Source: Ferruginibacter paludis
GTDB lineage: Bacteria; Bacteroidota; Bacteroidia; Chitinophagales; Chitinophagaceae
Length of the DNA stretch: 64,000 nucleotides
NCBI RefSeq assembly: GCF_030409685.1
Contig: NZ_JAUFQJ010000006.1
Location: 124,001 to 188,000, forward strand
Reading direction: 5' to 3'
Part shown: piece after piece, positions 1 to 9,502 of the stretch
Layout of the letters: every line of letters begins with the position of its first letter
Position numbering within the stretch: the stretch's first letter is position 1
Translations under genes and position numbers: made by a program
Notes under the pieces: generated by a model
Database searches by the model: none
The model's input: only the letters and a program-made list of their open reading frames with translations
Told to the model about the DNA's origin: nothing

Positions 1-34
1 GTATTGGTAGCCATAAGTATGATTTGTAAGGCAT

Positions 35-68
35 ATTTGGCCAGCAATAATTTTATTAATGGCCAAAT
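35..68. promoter_or_regulatory. Inverted repeat upstream of the ATPase gene
   Basis: ATTTGGCCA at 35-43 is perfectly mirrored by TGGCCAAAT at 60-68, and a further TTTTGGCCA half-site lies at about 88-96, just before the ATPase start at 111. Three GGCCA-type half-sites in 60 bases look like an operator or autoregulatory site. There is no T-run, so a terminator is less likely. No binding protein can be named. Confidence 0.3.
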
Positions 69-110
69 GTACCATATTTTATGTACTTTTGGCCACTAAT
101 ATTTACTTCA

Positions 111-1550
111 ATGGCTGCTCAAAAAATCACTGGCCGTGAAAACGAACTTCAGATCCTGGAAAATTTACTTCATGCAAAGGAAGCGGAACTGCTGGCTATT
201 TATGGCCGGCGGCGGGTAGGCAAAACCTTTCTGATCAAAAACTTTTACGGCCCTCAAATGATCTTCAGTTGCACCGGGCTCTTAAATGGCACTACCAAAG
301 CGCAATTATTCAACTTTTCCCGCCAACTGGAAAGCTGGTTTCCGGACAAAAAAATAGCTTTTGCACCTGCTACCTGGCAGGAGGCATTTCTGCAATTGAA
401 AGACTGTATTGTATCTGTAAAACACAACAATAAAAAAGTTATTTTTTTTGATGAGCTTCCCTGGCTGGAAAGTCACAAATCTAATTTCCTTTCTTTTTTT
501 GGTTATTTCTGGAATAACTTCGCAGTCAGCCGCCCCGATATAATTGTAGTTATCTGCGGTTCAGCAGCCTCCTGGATAATTGATAAGGTAGTAAATAACA
601 AGGGAGGGTTGCATAACAGGATCACACAACGCATTCGGTTGCTGCCTTTCACGCTCAAAGAAACGCAGGCCTACCTGCAACACCGCAATATACACCTGGA
701 GCATTACCAGTTACTGCAATTGTATATGGTAATGGGCGGTATCCCTGCGTATTTAAATGGTATACAACGAGGAAAAAGCGCGGCACAAAATATTGAAACG
801 ATTTGTTTTTCGAAAGATGGTGTGCTAACAAATGAATTCGACAATTTGTATGCGGCTTTATTCAATAGTGCGGAAAAACATGTCCAGGTGATCCAGGCAC
901 TGGCAAAAAAGCATAAAGGTTTAACGAGAAGTGAACTGCTGCTGGCAGCCAGACTTGTAACCGGCGGCAGAATTACAACTGTACTCACCGAACTGACTGA
1001 AAGTGGCTTTATAGAAAAAACTTATCCCTTCGCTAAAAAAGAAAAAGAAAGCCTTTACCGGCTAAGCGACGAATTCTCCCTGTTCTATTTTAAGTTTATG
1101 TATAAACAGCCAGCTGTTGAAAAGGGCCAGTGGCTGGCAAGACAGTCGACTCCATCCTATGTCAGCTGGTGTGGGTATGCCTTTGAGAGCATCTGCCTGA
1201 AACATGTGCAGCAGATAAAAATGGCGATGCAAATTGGCGGCTTGCAGACTAAGGGGGTCTCGTGGCTGAAAACTGGCACAGGAAGTGTTTCAGGTGCCCA
1301 AATAGATCTGCTGATCGACCGGGCTGATCATATGATCAATATTTGTGAAATTAAATTTAGCGCCCACCCCTACACGATCACTAAAAAGTATGCTGCAGAA
1401 TTGCGCAATAAAATAATGAGCTTCCGGCAGGAAACAAAAACTACCAGGCAGCTTGTCCTCACTTTTATTACAACTTATGGTTTGGCAGACAACATTTATA
1501 AAGAACAATTGGTAGAACAGGAAGTGACTATGGAGGCGTTGTTTATTTAG
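111..1550 (+). CDS. AAA+ ATPase with C-terminal DUF234/PD-(D/E)XK-like domain
   Basis: This is a 479-residue ATPase of the archaeal-type family common as solitary genes in Bacteroidota. The Walker A motif GRRRVGKT lies at residues 32-39, Walker B IFFDE at 111-115, and a sensor-like CGSAAS at about 149-154. A winged-helix region follows at about 280-340. The C-terminal part carries D399 and E413-I-K415, the arrangement of a PD-(D/E)XK nuclease core (DUF234). The family is known for the ATPase-nuclease-like fusion, but its biological role is unsettled; defence or DNA maintenance is an inference. I chose the ATG at 111, giving MAAQKITGRENE, over an ATG 30 bases earlier because the conserved start of these proteins is close to GRE. 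No operon partner. Confidence 0.85.
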   Translation: MAAQKITGRENELQILENLLHAKEAELLAIYGRRRVGKTFLIKNFYGPQMIFSCTGLLNGTTKAQLFNFSRQLESWFPDKKIAFAPATWQEAFLQLKDCIVSVKHNNKKVIFFDELPWLESHKSNFLSFFGYFWNNFAVSRPDIIVVICGSAASWIIDKVVNNKGGLHNRITQRIRLLPFTLKETQAYLQHRNIHLEHYQLLQLYMVMGGIPAYLNGIQRGKSAAQNIETICFSKDGVLTNEFDNLYAALFNSAEKHVQVIQALAKKHKGLTRSELLLAARLVTGGRITTVLTELTESGFIEKTYPFAKKEKESLYRLSDEFSLFYFKFMYKQPAVEKGQWLARQSTPSYVSWCGYAFESICLKHVQQIKMAMQIGGLQTKGVSWLKTGTGSVSGAQIDLLIDRADHMINICEIKFSAHPYTITKKYAAELRNKIMSFRQETKTTRQLVLTFITTYGLADNIYKEQLVEQEVTMEALFI

Positions 1551-2170
1551 TTCCTGAAGGGTGCAATCAGGAAGCGGCCGATCCCGGATCTGGCGGCTAG
1601 GCTTCGGCAAGGACTCGAGTGCGGGTTACAAATCCTGCGTACTGCTCCAACCACTTGCCTGTGCTTCACTTTTCAAACTGTGCGGAATTGATTACAAGGC
1701 TTTCATCTACCCCCTATGACTCTCCACTCTCCTGCATGGGCAGAGCAGGCAGCGTCCCCGTAATAGAGGGTGTCTATTAAATTTTAAATAGGGAAATGGC
1801 GATACCTGGGTACGTTTAGATCGCCGGGAGATTTGAGAGGTTGTCGTGGTGGTTTTGTGTCCCAACAGAGTTGGCCACTTTTCGTCTGCCTGCTTAAACA
1901 CTTTACGTAACTTTCTTTGCCATTTTCTTAGGACCCTTTTTGACAGCTCATTCCGCTTTTACAAAAAGGCTTGTGGCCTTTTCACCAATTAAATGACCCT
2001 ACCCGCCGATCCAATTGCTTGATCTTTTGATTGACATATTGCCCCTGCTTGTTGCCGATGCTTAGCCAGGTTCGGAGATTGATTGTAAATACAACTTAGA
2101 TAACCATTTCAACAAGAATGAACTTTTATTGGCTGTAGTAGTAGTAATTTTTCCACCGGATGTTTAACAA
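1551..2170. other. Intergenic stretch, no gene recognised
   Basis: 620 bases between the ATPase and the convergent LytTR regulator. A 64-codon minus-strand open frame at 1707-1901 has no recognisable protein features. No tRNA, no strong hairpin and no recognisable gene fragment seen. Confidence 0.5.
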
Positions 2171-2914
2171 CTAATGATGCAACTTTTTCAGCAACAATTC
2201 TTTCCGGCTTCTTGATACATCAATATGCGAACCATCGCTCATAATAAGATAGCCACCATCTCCTCTTACATATTTTTCCACCTCATTCAGGTTTACGAGG
2301 TGTGAATGATGCACTCTTAAAAAAGAATAATCATCCAGCATTTCTTCTATCTCCTTTAAAGTACGGGAAGCAATTATTTTCTTTTTATTTTTAAAATGGA
2401 ACTCTGTATAATTACTTTCCGAAGAGCAACTAATGATGGACTCAATTAATACCATATTTAATCCTTCTATTGTAGGAATGGCTATTTTATTAACCGTAAT
2501 GGTTGGGTGCGTCAGCTTATGCAGCAGCATTTCTATCTGCTGGGGAACCGCATCATTAGCGTTGTGCAATACTTTTTTTACGGCAGCCTGTAATTCATCA
2601 CTGTCAACCGGTTTCAATAAATAATCCAATGCGCTAAACTTAAAGGCCTTTATGGCATACTGGTCATAGCTTGTTGTAAAGATAATGGAGAAGTTGATCG
2701 CCGTTAACTGCTGCAACATTTCAAAGCCATTCATGTGCGGCATTTCTATGTCAAGAAAGATGAGTGTAGGTGTTTGTTCAGCGATGGCTTTTAACGCATC
2801 GGCGCCTGAGTAACAGATATCCAAAATCTTCACTTCGGGACAATATCTTTCGAGCAACGAAACCAAACTTTCGCAACTGTAGGGCTCATCATCTATAATA
2901 ATTGCAGTGATCAA
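2171..2914 (-). CDS. LytTR-family response regulator
   Basis: A 247-residue DNA-binding regulator. The N-terminal receiver domain has the acidic pocket DDE at 8-10, the phosphoacceptor D55 within FLDIEMP, and the conserved KPVD near residue 103. The C-terminal LytTR domain (about 140-245) contains the typical SESNYTEFHF and RVHHSHLVNL segments. It would be phosphorylated by the histidine kinase encoded just upstream (stop at 2930, 15-base gap) and bind promoter repeats as a dimer. The two genes form one minus-strand operon with the kinase first. Targets cannot be read from the sequence. Confidence 0.93.
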   Translation of the reverse strand: MITAIIIDDEPYSCESLVSLLERYCPEVKILDICYSGADALKAIAEQTPTLIFLDIEMPHMNGFEMLQQLTAINFSIIFTTSYDQYAIKAFKFSALDYLLKPVDSDELQAAVKKVLHNANDAVPQQIEMLLHKLTHPTITVNKIAIPTIEGLNMVLIESIISCSSESNYTEFHFKNKKKIIASRTLKEIEEMLDDYSFLRVHHSHLVNLNEVEKYVRGDGGYLIMSDGSHIDVSRSRKELLLKKLHH

Positions 2915-2929
2915 TTTCTATCCATTTAA

Positions 2930-5101
2930 TTATAAAATTTGATTCAGTGTTTTGTAACCGATCCTTAAACGCACCCGTGTACCTGAGGCATTTCCGCTTT
3001 CATCCTTTAAATCTTCTATCGTAAAAGAAGCTTCACATCCGCCATCATTGTTTAATAAATTTAATCGTTCGGTAGTAATTTTTAATCCCATCGATTTTTG
3101 CTTTTCTGAAGATTTGCTTTTTACCAATGCAGCCTCCTCTCTGCCGATTCCATTATCTGTAATAACGCAGTTTAATACTCTATCTTCTATACTAAAATCC
3201 AGCATCAGCAAGCCTTTTTCCTGCTTGTGCATTAAGCCATGCCAGATGGCGTTTTCGGCAAAAGGTTGTATCAACAATGGCGGAATAAAAATAGCCTGAA
3301 CCTCTATATTGCCGGATAAATTAAGCGCATACTCAAAGGAGTTTTTGAAGCGCAGTTTTTCCATATCAAGGTACAGCTGTAAGGTTTCCAGTTCATCGTC
3401 CAGTGAGATATATGACTGCTGTGAATTATTCAGCACCATTCTTATCAGTCTGGAAAATTTTGTAAGATAGTGGGAAGCGTCTTCTGTTTTATTTTTCAAT
3501 ATAAAACTGTTAATGGAACTGAGACAATTAAAAATAAAATGCGGATTCATCTGTGAACGGAGCGCCTGCATTTCCAGTTCGGCCGCCTTCTTTTGTAAAG
3601 CTGATTGTTTTTGTTCATTTTTAGCAAGCTCTTTGTCTAAAGCATATTGCAGTTTCGTTTTTTCCAGGCGCTCATTTTCACGTCTCAGGTCTATTACCCG
3701 ATAAACGATAAATGCTAACAGGATAAAAAATACAACACCAGCTGTAAGAATATTACGCAGCAAAATATTTCTCTGAATGGCGTCATCTTTTATTTTATTA
3801 TCTTTTTCCAACAGTGACACTGCAGCAAGTTGTTTCTTAAAATCATCTTGTTTTTTATAATTGGTCAGGCGCCAGAAAAACTGCTGGTTTTTTACTGAAT
3901 CGTTTACAGCTACATATTGCCGCATAAAATCATAGGCGCTGTCAGCTTTATTAAGGTCTTTATAAATTCTAGCCAGCAACAGGCTTAACTGTACCATGTA
4001 AGGCTTTACATTTGCTTTCTGTGCAATTAAAAATCCTTCCTGTGCATATGGCAACGCTTTGGCGGGCTGGTTAGTTTGCTCGAAAGCTTTTCCTGCATCC
4101 AGTAAAATACGCATCAAATCCCAGGCATCATTTTCTTTCCTGTAATTGCCGAGCGGTTTTAAAAAAATAGCTAACGCAGAATCATACTGATGTTTCAGTA
4201 ACAAAGCTTCGCCAAAACTTATTTTTGTCATTTGATTGGCAGGGTCAATCTGCATGGCACGTTGCAAATAGTATAGGGAAGAGTCAATGTTATGCATCAG
4301 TTGATAAGTAGCGCCTATCGGCTCCTCAAAATAATTCCAGTTTGCTGTATAGTAGTTTATTCCGTGCAACGTTCCATATTGCTGACCTTGCCTGTAATAA
4401 CTCAGGGCATCCTCGTAATCGCCGGCAGACCTGTACAGGTAGCCCATATTTGCAAGTGAAGCCGCCACACATACATGGTCGCTCATTGTTTCACGAAGCA
4501 ATAAACTTTTTGTGCAATATTCAAAGCTGCTGTCATAGTTACCGGTAGCCGCGTAGAGAAAGCTTAGCCATGCCCAGGCTTTGCCTATCCCTTCATTATT
4601 ATTGTGTCTGGTAAGGTAGCTTAATGATTTCCTGATGCAGGAAGCAGCCTCGGTAAACCTGTTTTCAGAATACAGCGTCTGACCAAGCCATAAGTTGCAC
4701 CATCCTTCTCCGTTTTCATCGTGAACGCTGTCAAAAACCGGCAGGGCTGTTCTTAAATAATTTTCGGCCGTTACAAAATTTTTCCGGTAGATGGCTGATA
4801 CACCCAGGTGCATACCTGCCTTAGCTAAACCGGATGGATAATTATTATTTTCGGCTTCTTTGTAAGCTATGTCAGCCCACATAGAAATCGAGTCAGGATA
4901 TACCCTTGGTGGCCACCAGTATTCTTCACTCAAATCATTAAGGCAGTCGATGTATTGTGTACCCTGTTTTAAGGGCAAAAGCTTTTTTAAGCTATCAATC
5001 TTTTGCCGGGCCGGATGCTGGGCAGCCAGGTATAAAATGCAGCATATCTGCAGTATGAAAATGCCTGTTTTTTTTAACACTAACATGGTATTAGTGATCA
5101 A
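2930..5101 (-). CDS. TPR-containing sensor histidine kinase (LytS/His_kinase family)
   Basis: A 723-residue membrane sensor kinase. A short N-terminal signal segment (LKKTGIFILQICCILYLAA) is followed by several tetratricopeptide repeats (about 90-400), a single transmembrane helix near 443-465, a coiled coil, and a His_kinase domain. The phosphorylated His is H521 in QMNPHFIFN, the N-box is ENAIWHG at 616-622 and the G-box DNGIG at 649-653. The TPR region is expected to be periplasmic and to sense an unknown protein or envelope signal. This Bacteroidota architecture pairs with LytTR regulators, as here. A TAnnTTTG-like -7 element lies upstream at 5177-5170 on the minus strand. Confidence 0.93.
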   Translation of the reverse strand: MITNTMLVLKKTGIFILQICCILYLAAQHPARQKIDSLKKLLPLKQGTQYIDCLNDLSEEYWWPPRVYPDSISMWADIAYKEAENNNYPSGLAKAGMHLGVSAIYRKNFVTAENYLRTALPVFDSVHDENGEGWCNLWLGQTLYSENRFTEAASCIRKSLSYLTRHNNNEGIGKAWAWLSFLYAATGNYDSSFEYCTKSLLLRETMSDHVCVAASLANMGYLYRSAGDYEDALSYYRQGQQYGTLHGINYYTANWNYFEEPIGATYQLMHNIDSSLYYLQRAMQIDPANQMTKISFGEALLLKHQYDSALAIFLKPLGNYRKENDAWDLMRILLDAGKAFEQTNQPAKALPYAQEGFLIAQKANVKPYMVQLSLLLARIYKDLNKADSAYDFMRQYVAVNDSVKNQQFFWRLTNYKKQDDFKKQLAAVSLLEKDNKIKDDAIQRNILLRNILTAGVVFFILLAFIVYRVIDLRRENERLEKTKLQYALDKELAKNEQKQSALQKKAAELEMQALRSQMNPHFIFNCLSSINSFILKNKTEDASHYLTKFSRLIRMVLNNSQQSYISLDDELETLQLYLDMEKLRFKNSFEYALNLSGNIEVQAIFIPPLLIQPFAENAIWHGLMHKQEKGLLMLDFSIEDRVLNCVITDNGIGREEAALVKSKSSEKQKSMGLKITTERLNLLNNDGGCEASFTIEDLKDESGNASGTRVRLRIGYKTLNQIL

Positions 5102-5774
5102 AAATTGTTCAGATAAATAAACTCTGGGTTATTGCTGATGGTAAAGTTGTATCTGGATTCCCTGCTGCTCAAATGTAGTATTTTATTAGCTACATAAAAC
5201 CGACAAATGAATACCTGCACATAATTCATGACGGGCTGCGGGTTTCAATGAGTAGTTCACAAGCGCATAAATTACGCTCTTAACAACACATTTAAATTTC
5301 ATCAGTTTTCTGTCTCGCGTTTTGTGAATTGCTAACCAGTTTCAGCAGATTGCCTTTCAGGGCTGTTAAGTAATCACCGGGACTTTTTATATACTGGCTG
5401 TAACCATAATTTCATGGAAGTAAATTGAAGTTAACAATATGAAAGTTTCACTCACAAACATCTGCAGTTAGTCACCGCTAGGATTACTTTACAAGTACGG
5501 TTTCAAGCCTGGTTTAAATTAAACCTGGAGCAAATAAAAGAAACTATTAAAAATTGCAAAGGGTAGATTGGCACAAAGGTTTTATGCTTTCATAATGCCC
5601 GTCGCTGGCCGGCTAATATGGAACCGAACCTAAACAATAATCGATCGTGGAAAATTGCATTCACTATTGTATTAAACACTGGCAACAACACCCCAAAAAA
5701 GGATAGCCCTCTTTTTCATAAAAACTTTTCGAATAAATTTTCGGTACACAGTAATCAATAAAAATCAATAGATC
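5102..5774. other. Divergent intergenic region
   Basis: 673 bases separating the divergent kinase and haloperoxidase genes. On the minus strand TACATTTG at 5177-5170 matches the Bacteroidota -7 consensus TAnnTTTG, about 70 bases before the kinase start, but without a well-spaced TTG -33 element. No coding fragment seen. Confidence 0.35.
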
Positions 5775-7130
5775 ATGAAACGTTTATTTAATTTATCAAC
5801 AGGCTACGTTAAGCAATTACCTGTTTTTGCGGTTACTTTTTTCAGCCTCCTGGCAAGTTGTAATAAGTCAGACCATTTGCCGGCTGCCGGACCAAATGAT
5901 GCCGGAAAATATTCATCCGAAGTGATCGACAAATGGCTTACGATGCAGATTCGGTTAATGAAAAATGCTACCGGCATTCCCAATGTACTTTTTTGCAGGT
6001 ATTACGCTTATACAGGGTTAACAGCCTACGAAGCAATTGCTCCGGGCACATGGCTCGGTGAAGGAATAAATAGTAAATTAAACGGTCTTACGGATCTGCC
6101 TGTAGCCAACCGTTTTAAATTGTATTACTGGCCCGCCAGCGTGAATGCAGCGTTGGCAGCTGTGAACAGAAGTATTTTTGTGAATGCAAGCACCGCAGAT
6201 AAAGCCGCCATTGATTCTCTTGAAAATGCATTGAACACGGGTTACAGTTCCCAGGCACATGGCGATGTGCTCGTACGGTCAAATGAGTTTGGCAAAAGCA
6301 TTGCTGTTGCTGTATTTAACTGGTCTTCCACCGATGGCATTGCCAATGTAGGGGCAGCGTATACTCCGCCTGTTGGTCCTGGCTTATGGGTGCCCACACC
6401 TCCCGCCTTCGGCGCTGCAAGCACGCCTTATTTGGGAAACCTGCGTACTATTGTAACAGGCAGTACCAATAACTCACAACCCGGTGCCCCGATAGCTTAT
6501 TCCGAAGATCCTAATTCGGCCTTTTATAAAATGGTGCTAAATGTATATACCGTGTCACAAAACTTAACTCCGGCACAAACGGCACAGGGTTTATTTTGGA
6601 GGGATGTACCGGGGGTTACAACGGCGGGCCATTGGGAAAGTATTTTACAGCAGGTGCTGAAACAAACCAATACACGGCTGGATAAGGCAGCCGTGGCCTA
6701 TGCCATTACTGGTATTTGCAGCAGTGATCCCAGCATTGGTTGCTGGCAATCAAAATATCACTACAACCTTATCAGGCCGGTAACCTACATCAGAAATGTG
6801 ATGGGACTGGGTTCCTGGAGTCCTTTGCTCACTACACCTGCACACCCCGAATATTCATCAGCACATGCAGTAATTTCCGCGGCCGCAGCAGATGCGTTCA
6901 CAGCACTGTTCGGGGACATCGGAAGCATTACTGATCATACCTATGATTACCTGGGTTTTACGCCAAGAACATTTTCATCGTTCCGGGCAATTGGAGAAGA
7001 CGCGGGTAATTCAAGGGTTTTTGCAGGCATCCACTACCAACCATCTGTTGACACAGGTTTGGTGCAGGGCCGCAAGGTGGCAGCAACCATTTTGAGCAGT
7101 CTCGGCTTTCAAGCTAAGGTCGAAAAATAA
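5775..7130 (+). CDS. Vanadium-dependent haloperoxidase-like PAP2 lipoprotein
   Basis: A 451-residue lipoprotein with signal peptide and lipobox LASC (lipidated C29). The C-terminal half has the vanadate/phosphate-binding signature of the vanadium chloroperoxidase/acid phosphatase superfamily: K327 and R334 in KYHYNLIRP, SSAH at 361-364, and R414 with H420 in SRVFAGIHY. Family members oxidise halides or hydrolyse phosphate esters; the actual activity cannot be decided from sequence. It is a single gene followed by its own terminator. Related lipoproteins are frequent in Chitinophagaceae. Confidence 0.9.
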   Translation: MKRLFNLSTGYVKQLPVFAVTFFSLLASCNKSDHLPAAGPNDAGKYSSEVIDKWLTMQIRLMKNATGIPNVLFCRYYAYTGLTAYEAIAPGTWLGEGINSKLNGLTDLPVANRFKLYYWPASVNAALAAVNRSIFVNASTADKAAIDSLENALNTGYSSQAHGDVLVRSNEFGKSIAVAVFNWSSTDGIANVGAAYTPPVGPGLWVPTPPAFGAASTPYLGNLRTIVTGSTNNSQPGAPIAYSEDPNSAFYKMVLNVYTVSQNLTPAQTAQGLFWRDVPGVTTAGHWESILQQVLKQTNTRLDKAAVAYAITGICSSDPSIGCWQSKYHYNLIRPVTYIRNVMGLGSWSPLLTTPAHPEYSSAHAVISAAAADAFTALFGDIGSITDHTYDYLGFTPRTFSSFRAIGEDAGNSRVFAGIHYQPSVDTGLVQGRKVAATILSSLGFQAKVEK

Positions 7131-7140
7131 AGCGGGCAAG

Positions 7141-7176
7141 GGATTGCTATAAATGCTTTTATGGCAATCCTTTTTT
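7141..7176 (+). terminator. Rho-independent terminator of the haloperoxidase gene
   Basis: GGATTGC at 7141-7147 pairs with GCAATCC at 7164-7170, with an inner ATAAA/TTTAT extension, followed directly by six T residues. It starts 11 bases after the haloperoxidase stop codon. Confidence 0.8.
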
Positions 7177-8086
7177 GGACAACATCGGCCACTAGACTTT
7201 GTCAGCATGGCCCGGCATGTTGCACCATGTTAGTCTGCACTATGTTTAAGATAAGAACTACGACCTTTGCTTCAAGAGTATAGGAATGCCTTTTTGTGGT
7301 GCTGCCAATGTTTACCAGATACAAAACGACAATAACAATGTAGCAGTTTTATCGGGGTCGACTTTCTAAACTTACAAAGCAAGTCTTCACAATACATTTT
7401 GTATAAAATCTTATGTAAGTCATTTGCTTGAGGTGTGCAGATAAATATTAAAAAGGGAATGACAAAGAGCCTGCATCAACGGCTAAAATTTTGCTCATCC
7501 GATTCTTTGATATTCGTAATACTGCATTGAAATAACGTCTGGTTGATATGATAGAGAAGGATAATAATTTGTCTAAAAATATCGGTTGCCTGTTATTAGT
7601 TTATTATTTCACCTTCCATTGCAGAGGCTTTATCCGGAAGGGGTAAAAGTGGTCTAAACATGACACTAAAGTAACAGGGTTAAGATACTATTATCCCTAT
7701 TATATAAAAACCCAATCATTATTTCAAAAGGATAAGATCCATCATCAAAAACATTGATATTGTAAAACAACTAGTTTTGGTGTACCAAATCGTGCAGTAC
7801 TTCCTACTACGATTGTGTTAAAAGACATTGCATTGGTAAATATTAAGCCAGTGTTAATTCCGATTCATCAAATACCTTTAAAATAACTTTGTGTTCCTTT
7901 ATCCAGGCACATTTATATTTACCAGTAAAATTGGAGGGCCGTAGAATTGGATTACCCAAATTGCCACTTTCATTTTAACGTAATAATCATCATTTCCTGT
8001 TCCTCAGTAATACCTTTGACAAAAAGTCCAATATCAAATTTCGGTTGCATAAGAAAATTATTTTAAGCTAGTTACAAATCTGCATG
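7177..8086. other. Gene-poor stretch
   Basis: About 0.9 kb of AT-rich DNA with many stops in all frames. No gene or RNA recognised. Together with the next 800 bases it looks like decayed coding DNA rather than a regulatory region. Confidence 0.45.
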
Positions 8087-8218
8087 TCAGCACATAATTA
8101 TCAAATTGTTTCCTCTGTTTTGTTTAGTTCTGTTTGTGTGAATTAATGAAAAAACATTTCTATCGTTTATTATGCTCCGTAACAGGCTATCTTCATCTTC
8201 TATTATCAGTAGCTTCAT
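8087..8218 (-). pseudogene. Remnant of a response-regulator N-terminus
   Basis: Reading the minus strand from ATG at 8218 gives MKLLIIEDEDSLLRSI, the typical first beta-strand and acidic pocket of an OmpR/PhoB-type response regulator. The frame then loses similarity after about 16 residues and stops at 8087. No phosphoacceptor Asp or DNA-binding domain follows. This is a truncated gene start. An alternative is a chance match, but the MKLLIIEDE string is highly characteristic. Confidence 0.5.
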
Positions 8219-8925
8219 ATTGCTAATTTTGTGCTAAGCTAAGGCGAGATTTTAAAGAAATTTTGACGGCCTTGTACTACACCGTTTTTAATTTGATTTA
8301 ACTATCATTTTCTCAATAAAAAAGGGAGCTACAAAGGCCCTCACCTGCCAGGGAATAATAAATAATAGGTATTAGCAGTGACATTGGTATATCTAAAATC
8401 TTAAATCTTGGCAGTTATTTGCTGGTCTGCCAGGGTTGGTTTTAGGTCACTGCTTGAAGAGTTGTTTCCTACACCATCAGCCAACCTTTGATAGCGACAG
8501 GCTGTATCAGCTTCGTTCAGCTATTGTACCAGTAATTACTCCGTCAGATGCTTTGTAAACTCCTGTTACGCTGTCTGCACGGTAAGTGACCTTTGTTTGA
8601 AAAACAGCAAATTCTACTACTCCGAATTCTCTGCGATGGAACATCGATACCAGATTAGATCCGGAGGATATTACGCCAGCCTTCCGCCAGGTTAAAGGGA
8701 GCATTTAGAATGATTTAAGGTATCGTTTCAAGATTTGGGATTATCGCCATTAAAAATTCAAAATATATAATTTAGTTGGAAAAAAATTTTGAACATGGTC
8801 GGCCGATTTATTACATCGACATATCATATAAATACGATAAAAATCGATCCATAAAATTTCGGGCGGTCAGGCAGGAGATATAAACCCTGTTATAATAGCC
8901 ATGGTATATTTAATAAAGGTATTCA
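8219..8925. other. Gene-poor stretch
   Basis: About 0.7 kb without a convincing gene. A minus-strand open frame at 8507-8704 has a beta-strand-like composition (VTYRADSVTGVYKASDG) and may be the tail of a lost gene, but no family is recognised. Confidence 0.35.
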
Positions 8926-9300
8926 TCAGCAAACTTGATTGGGATTGGAATAAGTATCCTCATTTTCAACACCGGACCCATCAAGGCATTTAAAATCTTT
9001 TTCAACCAATATCCTTATCAATTGTCCCTGACCGGTAGCTATGTCTTTTTCAAAGCCCACTAAATCCGTATTGGTCCATTCAGCCTGTAAAGCGGCTGGC
9101 ACTTGTAACATTATCTGATTCGATTCCCAGCTAATTGCAAAGCTGCTGGTATTGCCGGCCTTCAGCATAAATGAAAGCTTATCTGCAGGGAGCATACCAA
9201 ATGATAGTTCCTCCTTTATCTCACCCTCTTCCCCGAATTGTTTTACTTCCGTTTGTTTTAAACGGAAGCGAATGCTGTTTCCTGAAATCCTGATCTTCAT
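8926..9300 (-). CDS. DUF7009 family protein
   Basis: A 124-residue protein starting at ATG 9300 with MKIRISGNSIRFRL and containing LVEKDFKCLDG near the C-terminus, features of the small uncharacterised DUF7009 family of Bacteroidota. It is predicted to be cytosolic, beta-rich and soluble. An ATG 51 bases further upstream exists, but the conserved family start is MKIRI. It is divergent from the molybdopterin oxidoreductase 200 bases away, and the two may share a control region. Function unknown. Confidence 0.75.
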   Translation of the reverse strand: MKIRISGNSIRFRLKQTEVKQFGEEGEIKEELSFGMLPADKLSFMLKAGNTSSFAISWESNQIMLQVPAALQAEWTNTDLVGFEKDIATGQGQLIRILVEKDFKCLDGSGVENEDTYSNPNQVC

Positions 9301-9502
9301 ACTTAATTGCTTTTGATAATACCAGCAATGAAGAAAAAGCGATGCCAACATTTAGATAAGCACATTATTTGTAGTTATTGGTGATGCGGCTTACTGGAAA
9401 TCAAAAAAAATATTTATACGGGTCACCATGACGCTATTTTCTGCCGGATGGTTATCACAATGAGCTACAGGATTTTTTTTAAACGATCTAAATGTCAACA
9501 GT

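Noticed and set aside
1707..1901. 64-codon minus-strand open frame
   Set aside because: No start context, motif or protein-like residue pattern; it lies in an intergenic stretch with a mixed composition.
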